64,000 bases of DNA. Origin: Zeugodacus cucurbitae (taxonomy: Eukaryota > Arthropoda > Insecta > Diptera > Tephritidae). The position numbers and the translations under genes were made by a program. The DNA lies in assembly GCF_028554725.1 (NCBI RefSeq), contig NC_071671.1, forward strand, positions 71,480,001 to 71,544,000, in the 5' to 3' direction. Shown here one piece after another: positions 14,343 through 26,672 of this stretch. How positions within the stretch are numbered: position 1 is the stretch's first letter; each line of letters begins with the position of its first letter. The notes under the pieces were generated by a model. It was not told where the DNA came from and did not search any database. It saw only the letters and a list, made by a program, of their open reading frames with translations.

Positions 14343-16997
14343 TTATAGCTTTGGCTGTGGTTTGGTGAACACTTTCTCGACGAATTCCACAAAATCGATG
14401 TAAAGAGTTTGGGGCACCTCCATTGCGGCAAAATGACCACCGTCTTTGTGATAGGTGCTTTGCACGAGATTTTTAAATCTCAAACTAAGTTCCAAATCCG
14501 TTAAATGCATCAAGTCGTGTATGAAACGAGCGCAACCGGTGGGCACCGTAATATGTGTCGCATCCAAATTCAAACCCATTTGAGCAAAGCTGAACGCCTC
14601 CGAGTATAAGCGCTGTGATGTAGTTATCGAATTTGTGATATAATAAATCATGACATTATCCAAGAGCTCGTCCAAAGTGAACCGTTTGGTGAGACCACCA
14701 TCCTCTAGTTTCCTGTAAGCAGGATTGGTCCAAGTGGAAAACTTCTCCAGTATGTATGCGGCCAAACCGACAGGGTTCTGTGAGAGGGTTGTGCCAATCG
14801 TGTCTGGTTTGCTTCCTTGAATATGGGCATAGCCGCTTTCCTCCAAAAGATAACTCAACTCTTCGCCGAATGGTTTGAAGAAAGGTTTATGCTCCTCATT
14901 AACAACGAAGCTCGGGAACCAAATTCGCAAAAACTTATACAGGTGCACCATTGGATGATTGGTGCTGCAAAAATTGGAATGATAACCGAGCACATTCTGT
15001 GGCGACAAAACCGCTATGTTTGCACCGAGCAAAGAGCCCCAATCACCGCCCTGTACCAAGAATTTCTCATGGCCCAAACGAAGCATCAAATTACGCAGCA
15101 CCAATGACATCTGTGCGGGGCCAAAGTTGACCTTTGAGGCGCCCTACAAACGAAAAATAAATATATTTCATAAGATATGGATGTTCAATTTCCGAGGATA
15201 GTTAAGTATACGCACCTGAGACCAACCATAACCGGGTAAGCTGGGTGCGATCACTTCGAAGACATATTCACTCTTGGGATTCGGCTTTGTCAGCAGCGGT
15301 ATTAGCTTATAGAACTCGCGCACTGATCCCGGCCAACCATGGATCAGCAACAAAGGCAGCACTTTCTTACCTTCGGTGGACTTGGGCTTTACATGGATGA
15401 AGTGTACGTGTAAACTGTGCACGTTAAATGTACGAAAAAGAAAAGCAAAATGTATAAAGATACAATTTAAACCATCTGCTGCTGGAATGTTTTACTCAAT
15501 GCACCGCACTGAGTCCTGCTAAATTTAGAATCGGTCAATGTACTTTCTTGGTATGGAAGTATGTTTTGCGGAAACTCTTGTTGCAAACTTGTATGGGTAT
15601 TTCTGTGTACTAGGGTGGTTCTTAGAATGTGATGAAAAATGTCAATATTTCAAAATGTGGTAAAAGCGAACAGAGAAAGTTCAGTAACAATAGTCTAAAG
15701 TTTAGTGACATAGGTCAACATCCAAGAATAGCAATATCATTGCGGGGATCATAAATGTCTACATACCAATCTATATATGTATCAGTTAATTTTCTTCATT
15801 AAGCTTAAGCGATGATTAAGTCTTGCATTTCACCATGCATAATTTCACATTTCTTTAGATATGCCTCAGGCTTATCAGTATTCATATGAGGAGGAATGAG
15901 GCTATCACAATTTCAAGTCATTTGCTCAGCACATTTCAGTACAGCTGCAGAAACAACAACTTTGATTAAATAAAATTAAAATACTTTCTCTCAACAATAA
16001 CAGACAATAAGACGAACTACGATGACTTGCACAAAGCTTTTACATATTTACTCTATAAATATTATCTACAATCATATCATTTAATTAAAATCGACTAATA
16101 ATGATAACAACAAACAGTAGATTGGAGATTTGTGACTTGGGACCGTATCAAAAATATCTATTTAGAACAAATATACACTTTTTTCACTATTAGATGCGAA
16201 GATAAAGACTTATAGAGATGTCGGTTATACCGGTTTCTCTCTGAGATCAGTATTGTGTAATAAATTTCTTCAAACACATTCACCTATACCTATGTATTAA
16301 TAAATGATATTTCACAATGGAATTTACTCACCCCTGAATCTGGGTTTCATAGTGCGGGAATTGTTTGAGGAATGCCTCTCGTTCTCCCCACTTGGGCAGG
16401 TAAGTGTCGCGCCAATAAGCCACTACCTTTTCCAGGTACTTGGAATTGAAACCGTACTGAAATCCGATACCCTCGAGTGGTTCGTGCAGCACCAGTGGGC
16501 GCGACAGCTGTCTCTTCAGATCTTCAATTAACTGTAGCCAGAAAAAAATCGAATCAATTGTGTTTTATTCTTTTCTACATATTATGCTCCTATACAGATA
16601 TATACAGTTCAAGGTGAACAAGTATTTAATATTTAATATACATTTTCGATTATTTGATATACAAAAGCTCGTACAAATATACATACTTATTTATTGGGAA
16701 ATTGACAAGCTGACAGCCAGCAATTTGCAGCACGCATTAAAAAATCACAAATCCCTAGTTAATATATGCCCCAATGTACATACATACATATTTCGATTTA
16801 ATTACCTGCGGTTTAACGCTTATGTCATAAGCTTTAATAGCAGCGTTCTCCTTGTATTTGGCGGCGCTGCCGGGTCCCCAGTACTCAGAATCGTTCAGCT
16901 CAGGAATCGGCGCTGATCTTGTGAGCTCCAGATATTTATGGTAAGACATGCCTGCGATAATCGCTAGGACTACGACGAGAATACGCAACGCGCCCAT
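14343..16997 (-). CDS. Jheh: juvenile hormone epoxide hydrolase, intact copy
   Basis: Microsomal epoxide hydrolase (alpha/beta-hydrolase fold) expected to hydrate the epoxide of juvenile hormone to the diol in the endoplasmic reticulum membrane. Four exons: 16997-16806, 16531-16332, 15414-15216 and 15143-14343. All introns are GT-AG and frames join exactly, giving 463 residues, normal for the family. The N-terminus has a membrane anchor (about residues 5-18). Exon 2 encodes the epoxide hydrolase N-terminal domain. Catalytic features are all present: oxyanion-hole motif HGWPGS (156-161), nucleophile D231 in GGDWGS, epoxide-polarising Y302 and Y377, acid position D407, base H434 in GGHFAA. Spacings Y302-Y377 (75), Y377-D407 (30) and D407-H434 (27) match mammalian mEH Y299, Y374, E404 and H431. 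The acid is Asp instead of Glu. The ATG at 16997 is the first in frame before the anchor. A like-oriented paralogue lies about 1.9 kb upstream. The family call is very secure; the Drosophila numbering (Jheh1, 2 or 3) is not assigned. Confidence 0.95.
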
Positions 16998-17015
16998 TTC
17001 ACTTTCGTATCAATA

Positions 17016-17049
17016 CTGTGGCACAACGGTCGTTGGATGGCAGTATATA
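17016..17049 (-). promoter_or_regulatory. candidate TATA box and initiator of the intact Jheh
   Basis: On the minus strand a TATATA motif starts at 17049. An initiator-like CACAGTAT with its A at 17017 lies 32 bases downstream, the usual TATA-to-start spacing. The implied 5'UTR is about 20 bases, which is short, so an upstream non-coding exon remains possible. Confidence 0.4.
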
Positions 17050-18780
17050 ATTGAAAGTGGAATTTTCCAAACTTGTTTATTTTGATTGTTGTTATAAATA
17101 TATTTACAACAATAAATAATAAATTGACACCAAAGAACAACGGGCGAACACTAAACAAAACCAGCCGCACTCATCCAGCGGTGATGCGAAACTGATTGGG
17201 GAGCGCAACAGTGTCGAATAGCCGGCGTTGTGATTTCTTTATATATGTATGTGTATTTTTTATTGTTACTCGAGGGGTTGTGTAGGCATGCGAGAGAAAC
17301 AAGAGTAACATCAACTCGGCGATAGATAGAGTCGTCGTATAGTTAGTTCGATAATATTGCTTTTACTAGGGCATTATATGGTTATATTGGAAGAAGATTG
17401 TTGGTGGACTAGTTGGACTTACGGTATTTATCGGTTGGAAGGTGGTTTAGACGGCACAGTTTTCTCAACGGGGGTCATTCTTACATATTCATGAACGATC
17501 CACAGGCATAATCTAATCGCTAATTAGTAACTAATTATAAAGTGGACGCTTGCAAAGTTTCTTCAAATTACTTTTATGCCATGACTCGGCTCTTTTAATG
17601 CCTAAAATGAATTGCGATAATGATACTAAATTCTTATCTTGCACTCAATTCTAAAATTGTTGAATTGCACGTAGACAGATGTAATCGTCTTTAAGTATAT
17701 GTATGTATGTATGTGTTAAAACTAATTAGGCTTCCATATATTGATAATTCTAATAATAATTCAAAGCATGTACATATGTACAATTATCTTGGTTTGCAAA
17801 AATTTGAACTACCTACGGGTGTATATATGTATGTATGTGCGTGTACTTGTTGTTGTCATTGACATTGAAATCAACGAGGGCCACAAATGCCGGTCTCTTT
17901 GGCTCTCAGTTTTTATTCGGCATATTAAATATGTGTCAGTGTGTGTGTATTTATTTCAGTAAAGCCAAAAGTAAGCAATTCCAAATGCTTAACTTTTGAA
18001 CTCAAATTTGAAGTACAAAAAGTGAAAGAGTGTGTGGAGAGAGCCATCATAGCTTTCAAGCTTCTTCATACCATCCTTTAAGCTTTATCTATCACACAGT
18101 CATATAATAGAGCAGAGAAACTGATTATTCTGTTTGTTCTGTTGTTAAGCTCAATTCAACTTAAGCACTTTTTGCGTATCACGACAATTCGAATACGAAT
18201 TACTAAGCGAACATTGTTTACACTCGAGAGAGTCATGCAAGGGAGATTTAATTTTCTCCGTACTGTACTTACCAATACTTATGCACTTTAGGGGTAGGAC
18301 TTTTAATTCTTTAGAAATTGAAAAGTACTTTAAACATTTGGATCTGATCCACTGTTATTTAAAAAGGTAAAATCGGATGGAAAAAATATCGCCATTTTGA
18401 ATTTATGACCTCAGGCCAGCACAAGGGACCCGTTGTACTAGTTGAGGTATATGGAATAATATTTTGAGAGGCATTATTCAAAATAGTTCGTTTGTCTCGA
18501 GCATGCAAGAAAGCGAAGATTCCAAAGTTTGGAAAAAGCTGTCGAAAATTAACTGATCCATATTGGAATCCATATTGGTAAACTATAGCACAAAACTGTA
18601 TATTATGTAAGTTGTATGCCATGAAAGTACGCTCCGGGAGAGAACAAGTGAATAAACATTTCACACGCTGATATTAGCATTAATCACAGCTAGGAATTAG
18701 ATAATATTTACACGTTTTAAGTTACATATATATGAATCGGAGAGCTGCTTTGAAGTGCACCTGCACCTTGCGCACATGCC
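17050..18780. other. spacer between the two Jheh genes
   Basis: No gene seen. It has TATG repeats near 17697-17712 and 17826-17838. A 101-codon minus-strand frame at 18359-18664 has no recognisable domain. The spacer must carry the promoter of the downstream Jheh and the 3' end of the upstream one. Confidence 0.5.
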
Positions 18781-18788
18781 CCGTAATA

Positions 18789-18801
18789 TTTATTATTTAT
18801 T
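18789..18801 (-). terminator. poly(A) signals of the upstream Jheh gene
   Basis: Overlapping AATAAA hexamers on the minus strand, about 125-140 bases beyond the stop at 18928. A closer variant, AATAAG, also occurs. The choice between them is open. Confidence 0.4.
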
Positions 18802-18927
18802 TATACAGTTCTACGGTTACTTAAGCCGAACCTAATACTATATACTGATGTGACTAAAAGGCGGTGGTGTATTTTTAAGCTTTGCTTATTAATTAAATTA
18901 CACTTTCTTCATACAAAAAATTAAAAA

Positions 18928-20506
18928 TTACTCTGCAATAGCTTTCTTAACAAACTCTTGGAAGTTAATATACAACATACCAGGCAGTTCCAAGGCGGCG
19001 AAGTGGCCACCCTGGTTGAAATATGTACTATGCACTAAATTAGGAAATTTGTCTCTGAGCGCCCAGTCAAGTGCCGGCGGCAAGTCGAACTGGAAGCGAG
19101 CACAACCCATTGGCACTGGCGAAGGAACACGATCCAGGCTCAGAGCCAAAGAGTTGCTGGCGAGATTTTCGGCATAGAACCGTCCTGCTGTCGTGACCGT
19201 GCCAGTGAGGTAGTATATCATGACGTTGTCTAATATAGCATCTAATTTGTACGTTTTGTCCATCGCGTTGAATTCCTGATTCCGTCCTACACCAGTTGCT
19301 GTTTGGAATTTCTCCATTATATATGCGGCCAAGGCGATGGGACTAGCCTCCAATGCAATGCCAATGGTGTCCGGTTTGGTTGCCTGTATGTGGAAGTAGC
19401 CGGACTCAAGTATCAGAAACTTATATTTATCCTTGAGTGGGAAATGATGATCGTAGAAGAAACGCGCTGGCAGAAATTGCTCGGGCATCCAGCTGGCAAT
19501 GTACGATTTAATCGTAGCTAATGGTGTATGCAGCACACACATATTGGAATGAAAACCGATCACATTTTCCGGGAAGAGTGTGGAAATGGTGCTGCCAATG
19601 ATGGAACCCCAATCGCCACCCTGTATGAGGAATTTGTCGAAACCAACACGTAACATAAGATTTCGCATGACAGCAGCCATCTGTAGCGCATCGAAACCGG
19701 GTCTTGGGGCAGCCTAGAATATGAAATGTGTGAGTGAAATAGCAATGAAGTTGGCGAACACTGTTGACTCACGTCGGAGAACCCATAACCGACTAGAGAG
19801 GGTGCAATAACTTCGAATACATAGTCGTTAACATCGGACACCTCCACCAAAATCTTTATGAACTCGTAGAATTCACGCACAGAGCCGTGTAGCAGTAACA
19901 TCGGTACAACCTTCTTCTCTTTCCGCGCTGCCTCCGATGGCTTTGCATGTATGAAGTGAATCTTCAGCCTTTGGGAATGGAAACCCAATTAAAAGAGGAG
20001 ATAGGTGATAAACAATTCGATTAAAACAATTTAAGTAAACGGTTATTTGTCTTACCCTTGAATTTCGGTTTTAAAGTGCGGCAGGGAATTCAGGTAATCT
20101 TCATGTTTGCTCCATTTGGGCAAGTAGTAGTCGCGCCAATACTCGACGATATGCCGCAGCGCTTCCGAATTGAAACCGTATTCAAACTTGATATTTTCCA
20201 GTGGCGCAGTGTATTTCCAAGTACGATTGAGCTGTACACGTAAATCGTCTATAATCTGTTGGGAATACAAATTGTGGTATTAGCGCTCAAATCGTTTTGA
20301 GTGTCATTTCTACAAACCGTTTGATCATATTTAATTTCGAAAGGCACAATATCTGTCGGCGCTTCGTAGTTTACAGGTTTGCCGGGTCCCCAGTAAGTGT
20401 TAGTGTCCACTTCTGGTTTTGGTAGCGGCTTAATGAAATGGTTGACTCCGCGATAAATCCAAAAGGCCGAAATGGCCAGTAAAACAATGCATATAATGGC
20501 CTTCAT
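18928..20506 (-). CDS. Jheh: juvenile hormone epoxide hydrolase paralogue lacking the WPG of its oxyanion loop
   Basis: Tandem paralogue of the neighbouring Jheh, with the same four-exon plan: 20506-20318, 20255-20056, 19968-19773 and 19713-18928. Donors are GT (the first, GTTTGT, is weak), acceptors AG, intron phases equal those of the neighbour, and the product has 456 residues. There is an N-terminal membrane anchor (about 4-18) and an epoxide hydrolase N-terminal domain in exon 2. Nucleophile D229 in GGDWGS, Y301, Y375, acid-position D405 and base H432 in GGHFAA are all present. The oxyanion motif, HGWPGS in the neighbour, reads HGS here (157-159): three codons are missing in frame between 19884 and 19883. 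The frame is otherwise open and well conserved, so it is not an evident pseudogene. Loss of this loop would be expected to impair or alter catalysis. Alternatives are an enzymatically altered paralogue, a young loss-of-function allele, or an assembly error. The ATG at 20506 has a good fly context (TCAACATG). Confidence 0.93.
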
Positions 20507-20599
20507 GTTGATCAAAGTCCAACACACCTCAGCACCTCTATTGCCCGAATCTAACACAGTCTAAATAATTAACGTTACTTATTAATTTGCCGCTTCGGT

Positions 20600-23500
20600 A
20601 CTTGAATATGCGAAGAGTAGAGGAATTTGCCAAAAAAATACGACTAATTGCACTGACTGTCGGTCACATACTAAATGACTTGCGCTAACGGATGTTCTCT
20701 TCGCTGCGTTGCTGTTAAATTTATGCTCGCTTAACAGGCATTCACATTATCTATTTTTTATGTCTGATACATTGCTTTCCCTTATATTCGCCAGTTGAGT
20801 TTGGGTGTTTGCGGCAGAATTGGTGAAAGGTAGGAAAGGCGAGGTTAAATACGACAGAGAATCATTTTTGCTTCGACTTCTTGGCAACCTAGTTTTTGCC
20901 AAATATAAACTAGATATTTTCTTACGAAACAACTTCTCATTTTTACTTATAGTGTCTACCCTTGATCATAGCGTTTGATCAGTAAAATATTCATATATCA
21001 AATATACTCTCCAAAGTCTACGTTTTTTACTCGCTTTATATTTTCTCACGACTCAAAATAGATTTTCGATAAAGTTGTTAACAACAACCATTAAGAATTT
21101 GTGCCACCGCGCGAACTTGTGCCCACCTTATTGCTCGTATGTATGAGACTATGATGACGGCTTTTATCTTATCAACACTTATAGTAAATTTAGACGTAAA
21201 GTTAAATTTATAAATTATACATTTCAATATTTTAATCTCGCTGTGTACGTATTTCCGATAGGTGCAATAATTTTGCCGATACTGGCCAGTGCCTTGCTTG
21301 CAGATACAGATCGAAAGTTTCCTATAGTTGACGTGGTATTACCAACGCACCTTACTAACTCTCTAAACAACGGTACCATGCAATTCTAGAAATGGTAATA
21401 GTAAATATATTTAGGGCGAAATATTAGAGAAATCATTCAAGATCCTGAAACATATTCTACATATTTCGAAAGAATATTACGTGAAGTTCCCATAAGATAG
21501 TTTATATAACTTCACTGCAGGTGGATAAATAATCTATAAAGCCTTCGGTTAGAATCATAGAAATAATTAATAATTAATAATTTCTGTAATTTCAACTTGT
21601 TTGCCAAAAGGTAATCACTGAGTCAGTACGCATCAATCCAAGTATTTTTAAGACTATTCAGTAGTTCAAGAAGATAAGAATATATGTATGTAATACTCAC
21701 GATTATAAGAGCACATACAGTACACTAACCTTAAATATGTATGTTCAAATATATTGAACGGGCATACATACATACATAAACGCATATGCATTTATTAGCA
21801 ACACGCATGCAATCAACAATGAATGACACAAACATATTTATGTGCTTGTGTTAAGATCTATACATATGATAACCCATTGATCTAAGAAAAACATTTAGGC
21901 AATTGATTACAAATGCACAAGTGTACTTGATCATATCATGCAGCATAAACAATATACAACATACGAATTGCATATAACGGTTTGAAAAACGTATTAAAAA
22001 GCATGATCAAATATTTCTCACTAGATGACATGTCTATGGTATCAACTATTGTTCCACACCAGTGGTATGAAATAATTGACACAGCTTATTATAGATAACT
22101 CGCAATTGAAAGCAAAACTACTCGTATTCGGATAAGGAATGTTAATAATATAAGTGTAAATGAGCTTTAAAGACAAAAGTGGTTGAAACGTCACACTTCA
22201 GTAAATATGGTTCCCTGTCACATTTTACTCACGTGCATTATGTAAGAGTCAGATTTTTATCTGACATGCGTTTAACTCGAAACACTTTCACGCCTGCTTT
22301 CAACTAAATGTGGAGTTTAGACACGGTTATTATAACCTGTTGTTTCAAGCTTATTTCGCAAGAATTTAACAAAAAAAATTTGAACATTTTTTCACTTCAA
22401 TTTTCAATTGAGTTTTTACAATTCAAAAATTCAGCCCTTGTTTTAGACTACATGGAGATGTTTTTAAAATTTATTCATCCTTTGGGATTGTTTGGAAAGA
22501 TCATTAATTTAGTCACTTTCCGATTGGTTTCAAACCAATATTATAAATAAAATAAGTAAGTTCAGTACATTTAAACCCATTTCTCTCAGTGTATTTCTCG
22601 CAGTGCCGAGGCAAATACTCTCAAACAAGTGAACGCAGACGAATAAAATTCTACTGTTGACCATGATTGCGAGTTAAAATAGGCGGAAGTATAAAAATAT
22701 CATTTTAAAATTAGATGACAGTGACAGCCCGCGTCACCTGGGTAGCAACAACAACAGTAACAAGTAATTTTCAATCATTGAAAATTTCCTCGACGCAAAT
22801 GTCAATGAACTCACTGCACATGTGTCCTAACCAAAAGTAGGCGGCAAGGCCCACAACAACCTGGAGGGGGGGGGCCTTAATTTTCCACCGAGCATTTAAC
22901 TGCACGCACGCATCGATTGCATGTCGCCGAGGAGGGTGGGAGTTCGACTGTTTGCTCTGGAATAATTGAAATAACCACACTAATAACCGCAATGAAAACA
23001 ATAACAGCGACGGGGGCGGCTGGAAGCGATGGAATATTGCAGTGTTCGTATATTCAGTTTAAATCATTGTGTAACAAATGCTTTTCAAATATTAAAGAGC
23101 TTAGCTGGTTGGACATGAGGCGAAAGCTTTAGGAAAGCACAGAAAATGAAAATTGTTTGGAAATTAACTCAATTATGCGCCACACGAAGGTGTTGCATGC
23201 ACCTCGCCAACATGTTTTCGAATTTGTTTTTTGCGAGAAAACTCAAATCTTTTTGCGTGCGGTGCACAGCCCGAGTTCGGTTATCGTTACTGTGCACCAC
23301 TTCATCCTTGCCTTCCTTTACGATTATTGGTTTTCATGTTGCACAGTTGCAAGTTGAAGCTCATTGAAATTGGCTCTTCGAGCTGTCCCCTCGGTTGGTT
23401 TTCGGTTGCGTGCAAATCGCTTTTGTGGCAAGTTGAATGCAACAAGGAAAATATGTTCTACAAAAACAGAATAAATAGAAAGCAACAACAACCGAAGTGC

Positions 23501-26070
23501 GGTGGTAATTGAGCTTCGAGTGTTCGCGTCTGCCACCGAATCGGTGAAGTGCACGACGAAGGCCGTAAATGACGCGACTGCGGAAACGGAAGTTGTGCGG
23601 TGCAACCATATAAAAACAGAGCCGCCACTCCACGTACCTCAACCCCCTTTCCCCCGCATGCGTCGAACGCGACACGCCATTTGCGTTTCGGCCACGGTTC
23701 GTATGCACGCAAGCACACAAGCAAAAATCGGAACGATACATGTTGTAATCAAGCACATCGACACTAAATGGGCGTGACGTGGAATGAAACTGTAGTGAAA
23801 TTGTTTGTTCGATTGTGGCAAGTAAACACTCAAAGTCCTAATTACACTACTGATTAATACAATACTTTCAATGTACTCGTACTGTGGGCCGACTGATTAA
23901 ACCTTGTCAGAAGATTTTATGTTCGTCATTCATATTTTATTGACCTGTAGATTCCATGAAAGCGTCTTTTGGAAAAAGTAGAAATAGAACCATTATGTGT
24001 AGGGATTTTCGAAGTGAGTTTGGGGTATGACCCGTTTGAGAAATCATTTAAACAGGGTTAGCCCATGGTTTCTGCTTTATTTGCAGCAACTAAACAACAT
24101 AAAATATAATGATTATATTCTCTTAAATCATTCAATCTAAATTGTTTTCTGCAAATTGAGCAATTTCGTCCATCATGCGCTCATTTGATTCCATCAACCG
24201 TTGTTTACTCATTACTTGCCATTCACCGAAAGGCGTGAGTTTAATACGAACGGCAAATCGCTGCGGCATCGCAATTGTTGCAGTCCCATTAGCACAATTT
24301 CTTAACTCCACCTGCTGCTTGCACTCCTTTTAATGGTTTCTGTGTAATTCCACTTAATTTGCTTCATACCTCTGTTGTTGTTGTTTGTGAGAGTGTTTTT
24401 CAGTAGTTTTAGTACTTAGTGGTTTTGACGAATTGCCGCGGAGTTCAATGACATTTCTGGAGCAAATTTTTACGGTAATTTTGTATTTATTTATGTTTGC
24501 TGGCTTGCTTAGCGGTTATTGCATAGTTTTTGCTTTACTAACTTCGAAATGAATAATTAAGAAAACAACAACAACAAATGTTAATTTTAGTGGTCTCCAA
24601 AGTATCATAAAATTATATTGTGTATAACCTAAAAATATACCCTTCTGGTTAAATAGGTTTATTTCTATCGTGAAGTCAACGAATTAAATTCTACATTCGA
24701 AGAATTGAAGTATTATAGTTCATAAGGTTATACTTCCAATGAGAGGTGGTTAGCAGTACCATTTAAATTTTATAGAATTACAGTAAATACTAAACGCTTT
24801 TAAAACTGATTGAAACCGGCCTGTATAACGTGGAAACGGATATCCAAGTAAGCTATTCAAACCTCTTCGCCAAGTGACTTTTCTCATTTTGCTACAACAA
24901 TGATAGCGCCTAAAAATATGCAATTAATTGCAGCAACTGATTATGCGATCAACAATTAACTAACACATCAGATCACATCGCCTCTCATCACATCAACTCA
25001 AGTGATATCACATCACTTCCTAAAATTGCATTCGGAGGTGTTAAATAGTCTCTAGTGGAATATTTATTAGTAGAAAAATGTGTGTACAGAAATTATCAGA
25101 ATCAAATACGTTAAAATAAAACATTCTTAAAGTATGCAGTAAATTTAGTCACTTTCATTGCAGTTCTCCAGACAACGCATAAAATCGCGCGCTCCGACAT
25201 TTTGTTTACTTGCATTTATCAATTTATTCTGTAGTTCGAAGTGTCATCAAGCAAATCAAAGAAATCCACTAATATAATTTATTAGCGCACGAAATGTTTG
25301 GAAATTCTTCAAAGAATGTGCTAATAAACAGGTGTCTACTCCCCCTCCAGAGAGCTTCACTTTGTTTGAATACCGAAAGTTTTCGCGGGTGTTAAAAACT
25401 TTCGACACGCGAAGTCAAAGTGTAAGCCGAGACATTAGCGGAGGTGTCTTGGCTCAATATTCCATAGTTAACGCTGCGGGAACTCCATACACAAGTATTC
25501 GTTCCATTTATTTAGTTATTTTGGCAACGAGAATAACAGTGCAGCAAATCCCGCTAAAAGTTGAATTAGTGGCGGCAGACCACAAAGAATGAAGTAAAAG
25601 GGGATTCAGGTATAAACCTGCTCATAGGCAGACTAAAACTGCGCCTCGGTGATCCATTTTTTGTTAGTGATTCCCGAAACAGATAGATCTTCTTGAAAGT
25701 ATCATATATCCTCATTGCCGAAAATATTTAATTTTTAATTGTCATGTTATTAACTCTTTTCTTCTGTGCACTGTGAGAAAAGCGCCATATTTCTAGGTGG
25801 ATGTTCTATTTCGAAAAGTTTTTGTTAGAAATGTTACGTAAACAGAATCTATAGATAGTTGTTGTTGTGTGAACTAGAAATTAGGTAACTGACAAAATAA
25901 GACACGCTTCATGCACGACTATGTATCTAAATATTTGTCTAATTTTTTAAACAACCGTTAACTCCACGCTCTTACTGGAAGAAATGCAATGAGCGAAAGT
26001 TTAATAATACAACAGGTGGCTGGAAGCATCAAAGCGTTTTAAGGAAATACAAATTTTTCGAATAAAATTA
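20600..26070. other. gene-free stretch between Jheh and the peptide genes
   Basis: No supportable gene. Several overlapping frames of 60-130 codons at 23146-23833 lie in a slightly GC-richer patch on both strands and look like chance. The stretch contains a G run (22866-22873) and short CAA tracts near 22747 and 24569. The 86-codon plus-strand frame at 25332-25592 starts at a non-ATG codon and has no motif I know. Confidence 0.55.
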
Positions 26071-26076
26071 TGCCTT

Positions 26077-26082
26077 TTTATT
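26077..26082 (-). terminator. poly(A) signal of the small secreted-peptide gene
   Basis: AATAAA on the minus strand, 29 bases after the stop codon at 26111. Its position supports the two-exon model as a real, compact transcript. Confidence 0.6.
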
Positions 26083-26110
26083 CAAAATTTTTTTCTTAAG
26101 ATGGTGATTC

Positions 26111-26453
26111 TTAATCCAGTAGCGGCTCTCCCTTCGCATCGTCCCAAACAGGGAAGCGAACTTTACCGCGTTCCGTCGAACTTTGGTCTTCATATCCCGG
26201 ATCGATGGTACCTCTCTTGACACGCTTCACACGTCTACGTGGTATGAGTGAGTCTGGTGGTATATCCTGAGTCGAATAAATAGGCACATTTTGTAGAAGA
26301 TGAAAGCTAGGAAACGCGTGCACTTACCTGGACCAGACGCAGAATAGGCCAAGCGGCACCAATGTGTGGCTCAGCGTCCGTTAGCCCCGGTGCGCTGATA
26401 AGCCAGATGCACAAGCAAGCCATAAGTAGCACAAAGCCCGTTACAGATTTCAT
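26111..26453 (-). CDS. unrecognised small secreted peptide precursor with double furin site
   Basis: Two exons, 26453-26328 and 26266-26111, are joined in phase 0 across a 61-bp GTAAGT-AG intron and give 93 residues. Residues 1-27 form a clear signal peptide (hydrophobic core, probable cleavage in LTDA/EPHIG). The mature part starts with about 24 residues containing GAAWPILRLV. A basic block RRRVKRVKR (52-60) follows, holding two overlapping RxKR furin-type sites, and then an acidic 33-residue tail (GTIDPGYED to GEPLLD). An AATAAA lies 29 bases after the stop. I do not recognise the family. The processing sites suggest a secreted pro-peptide cleaved into two or more peptides, either a hormone-like or an immune-type product. 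It is divergent from the diptericin gene, with 1.26 kb between start codons, and has the same exon plan. No cysteines lie in the mature part. Gene reality is well supported, function unknown. Confidence 0.75.
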
Positions 26454-26484
26454 AATTGTTCTATTTAGAGTGTCTTTAAATACT

Positions 26485-26504
26485 GAATAGAATAGAATAG
26501 AATA
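26485..26504. repeat. AATAG pentamer tandem
   Basis: Four perfect AATAG units lie about 30 bases upstream of the ATG of the minus-strand peptide gene, inside its probable core promoter or 5'UTR. Confidence 0.85.
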
Positions 26505-26655
26505 GGCTCTATGGCAGCGTTTAATTATTTTGCGCTCAATTCACTTTCACTGCTCGTTGGTTCCACATGCGATCGTCCACACTTGAACACTGAATTGGCA
26601 GCCAGAAGTTTTTTCTAAAATAAAATTAAACACATAATTGTTTTCTAAAAGAAAT

Positions 26656-26672
26656 ACACACACACACACATA
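26656..26672. repeat. (CA)n microsatellite
   Basis: A short CA run passing into ATAT and TG units, between the divergent peptide gene and diptericin. Confidence 0.75.

Noticed and set aside
18359..18664. 101-codon minus-strand frame in the Jheh spacer
   Set aside because: Not similar to any Jheh exon and without other motifs.
25332..25592. 86-codon plus-strand frame preceded by a CAG
   Set aside because: It could be read as an exon after an acceptor, but there is no usable upstream exon and no motif. It is left as chance.
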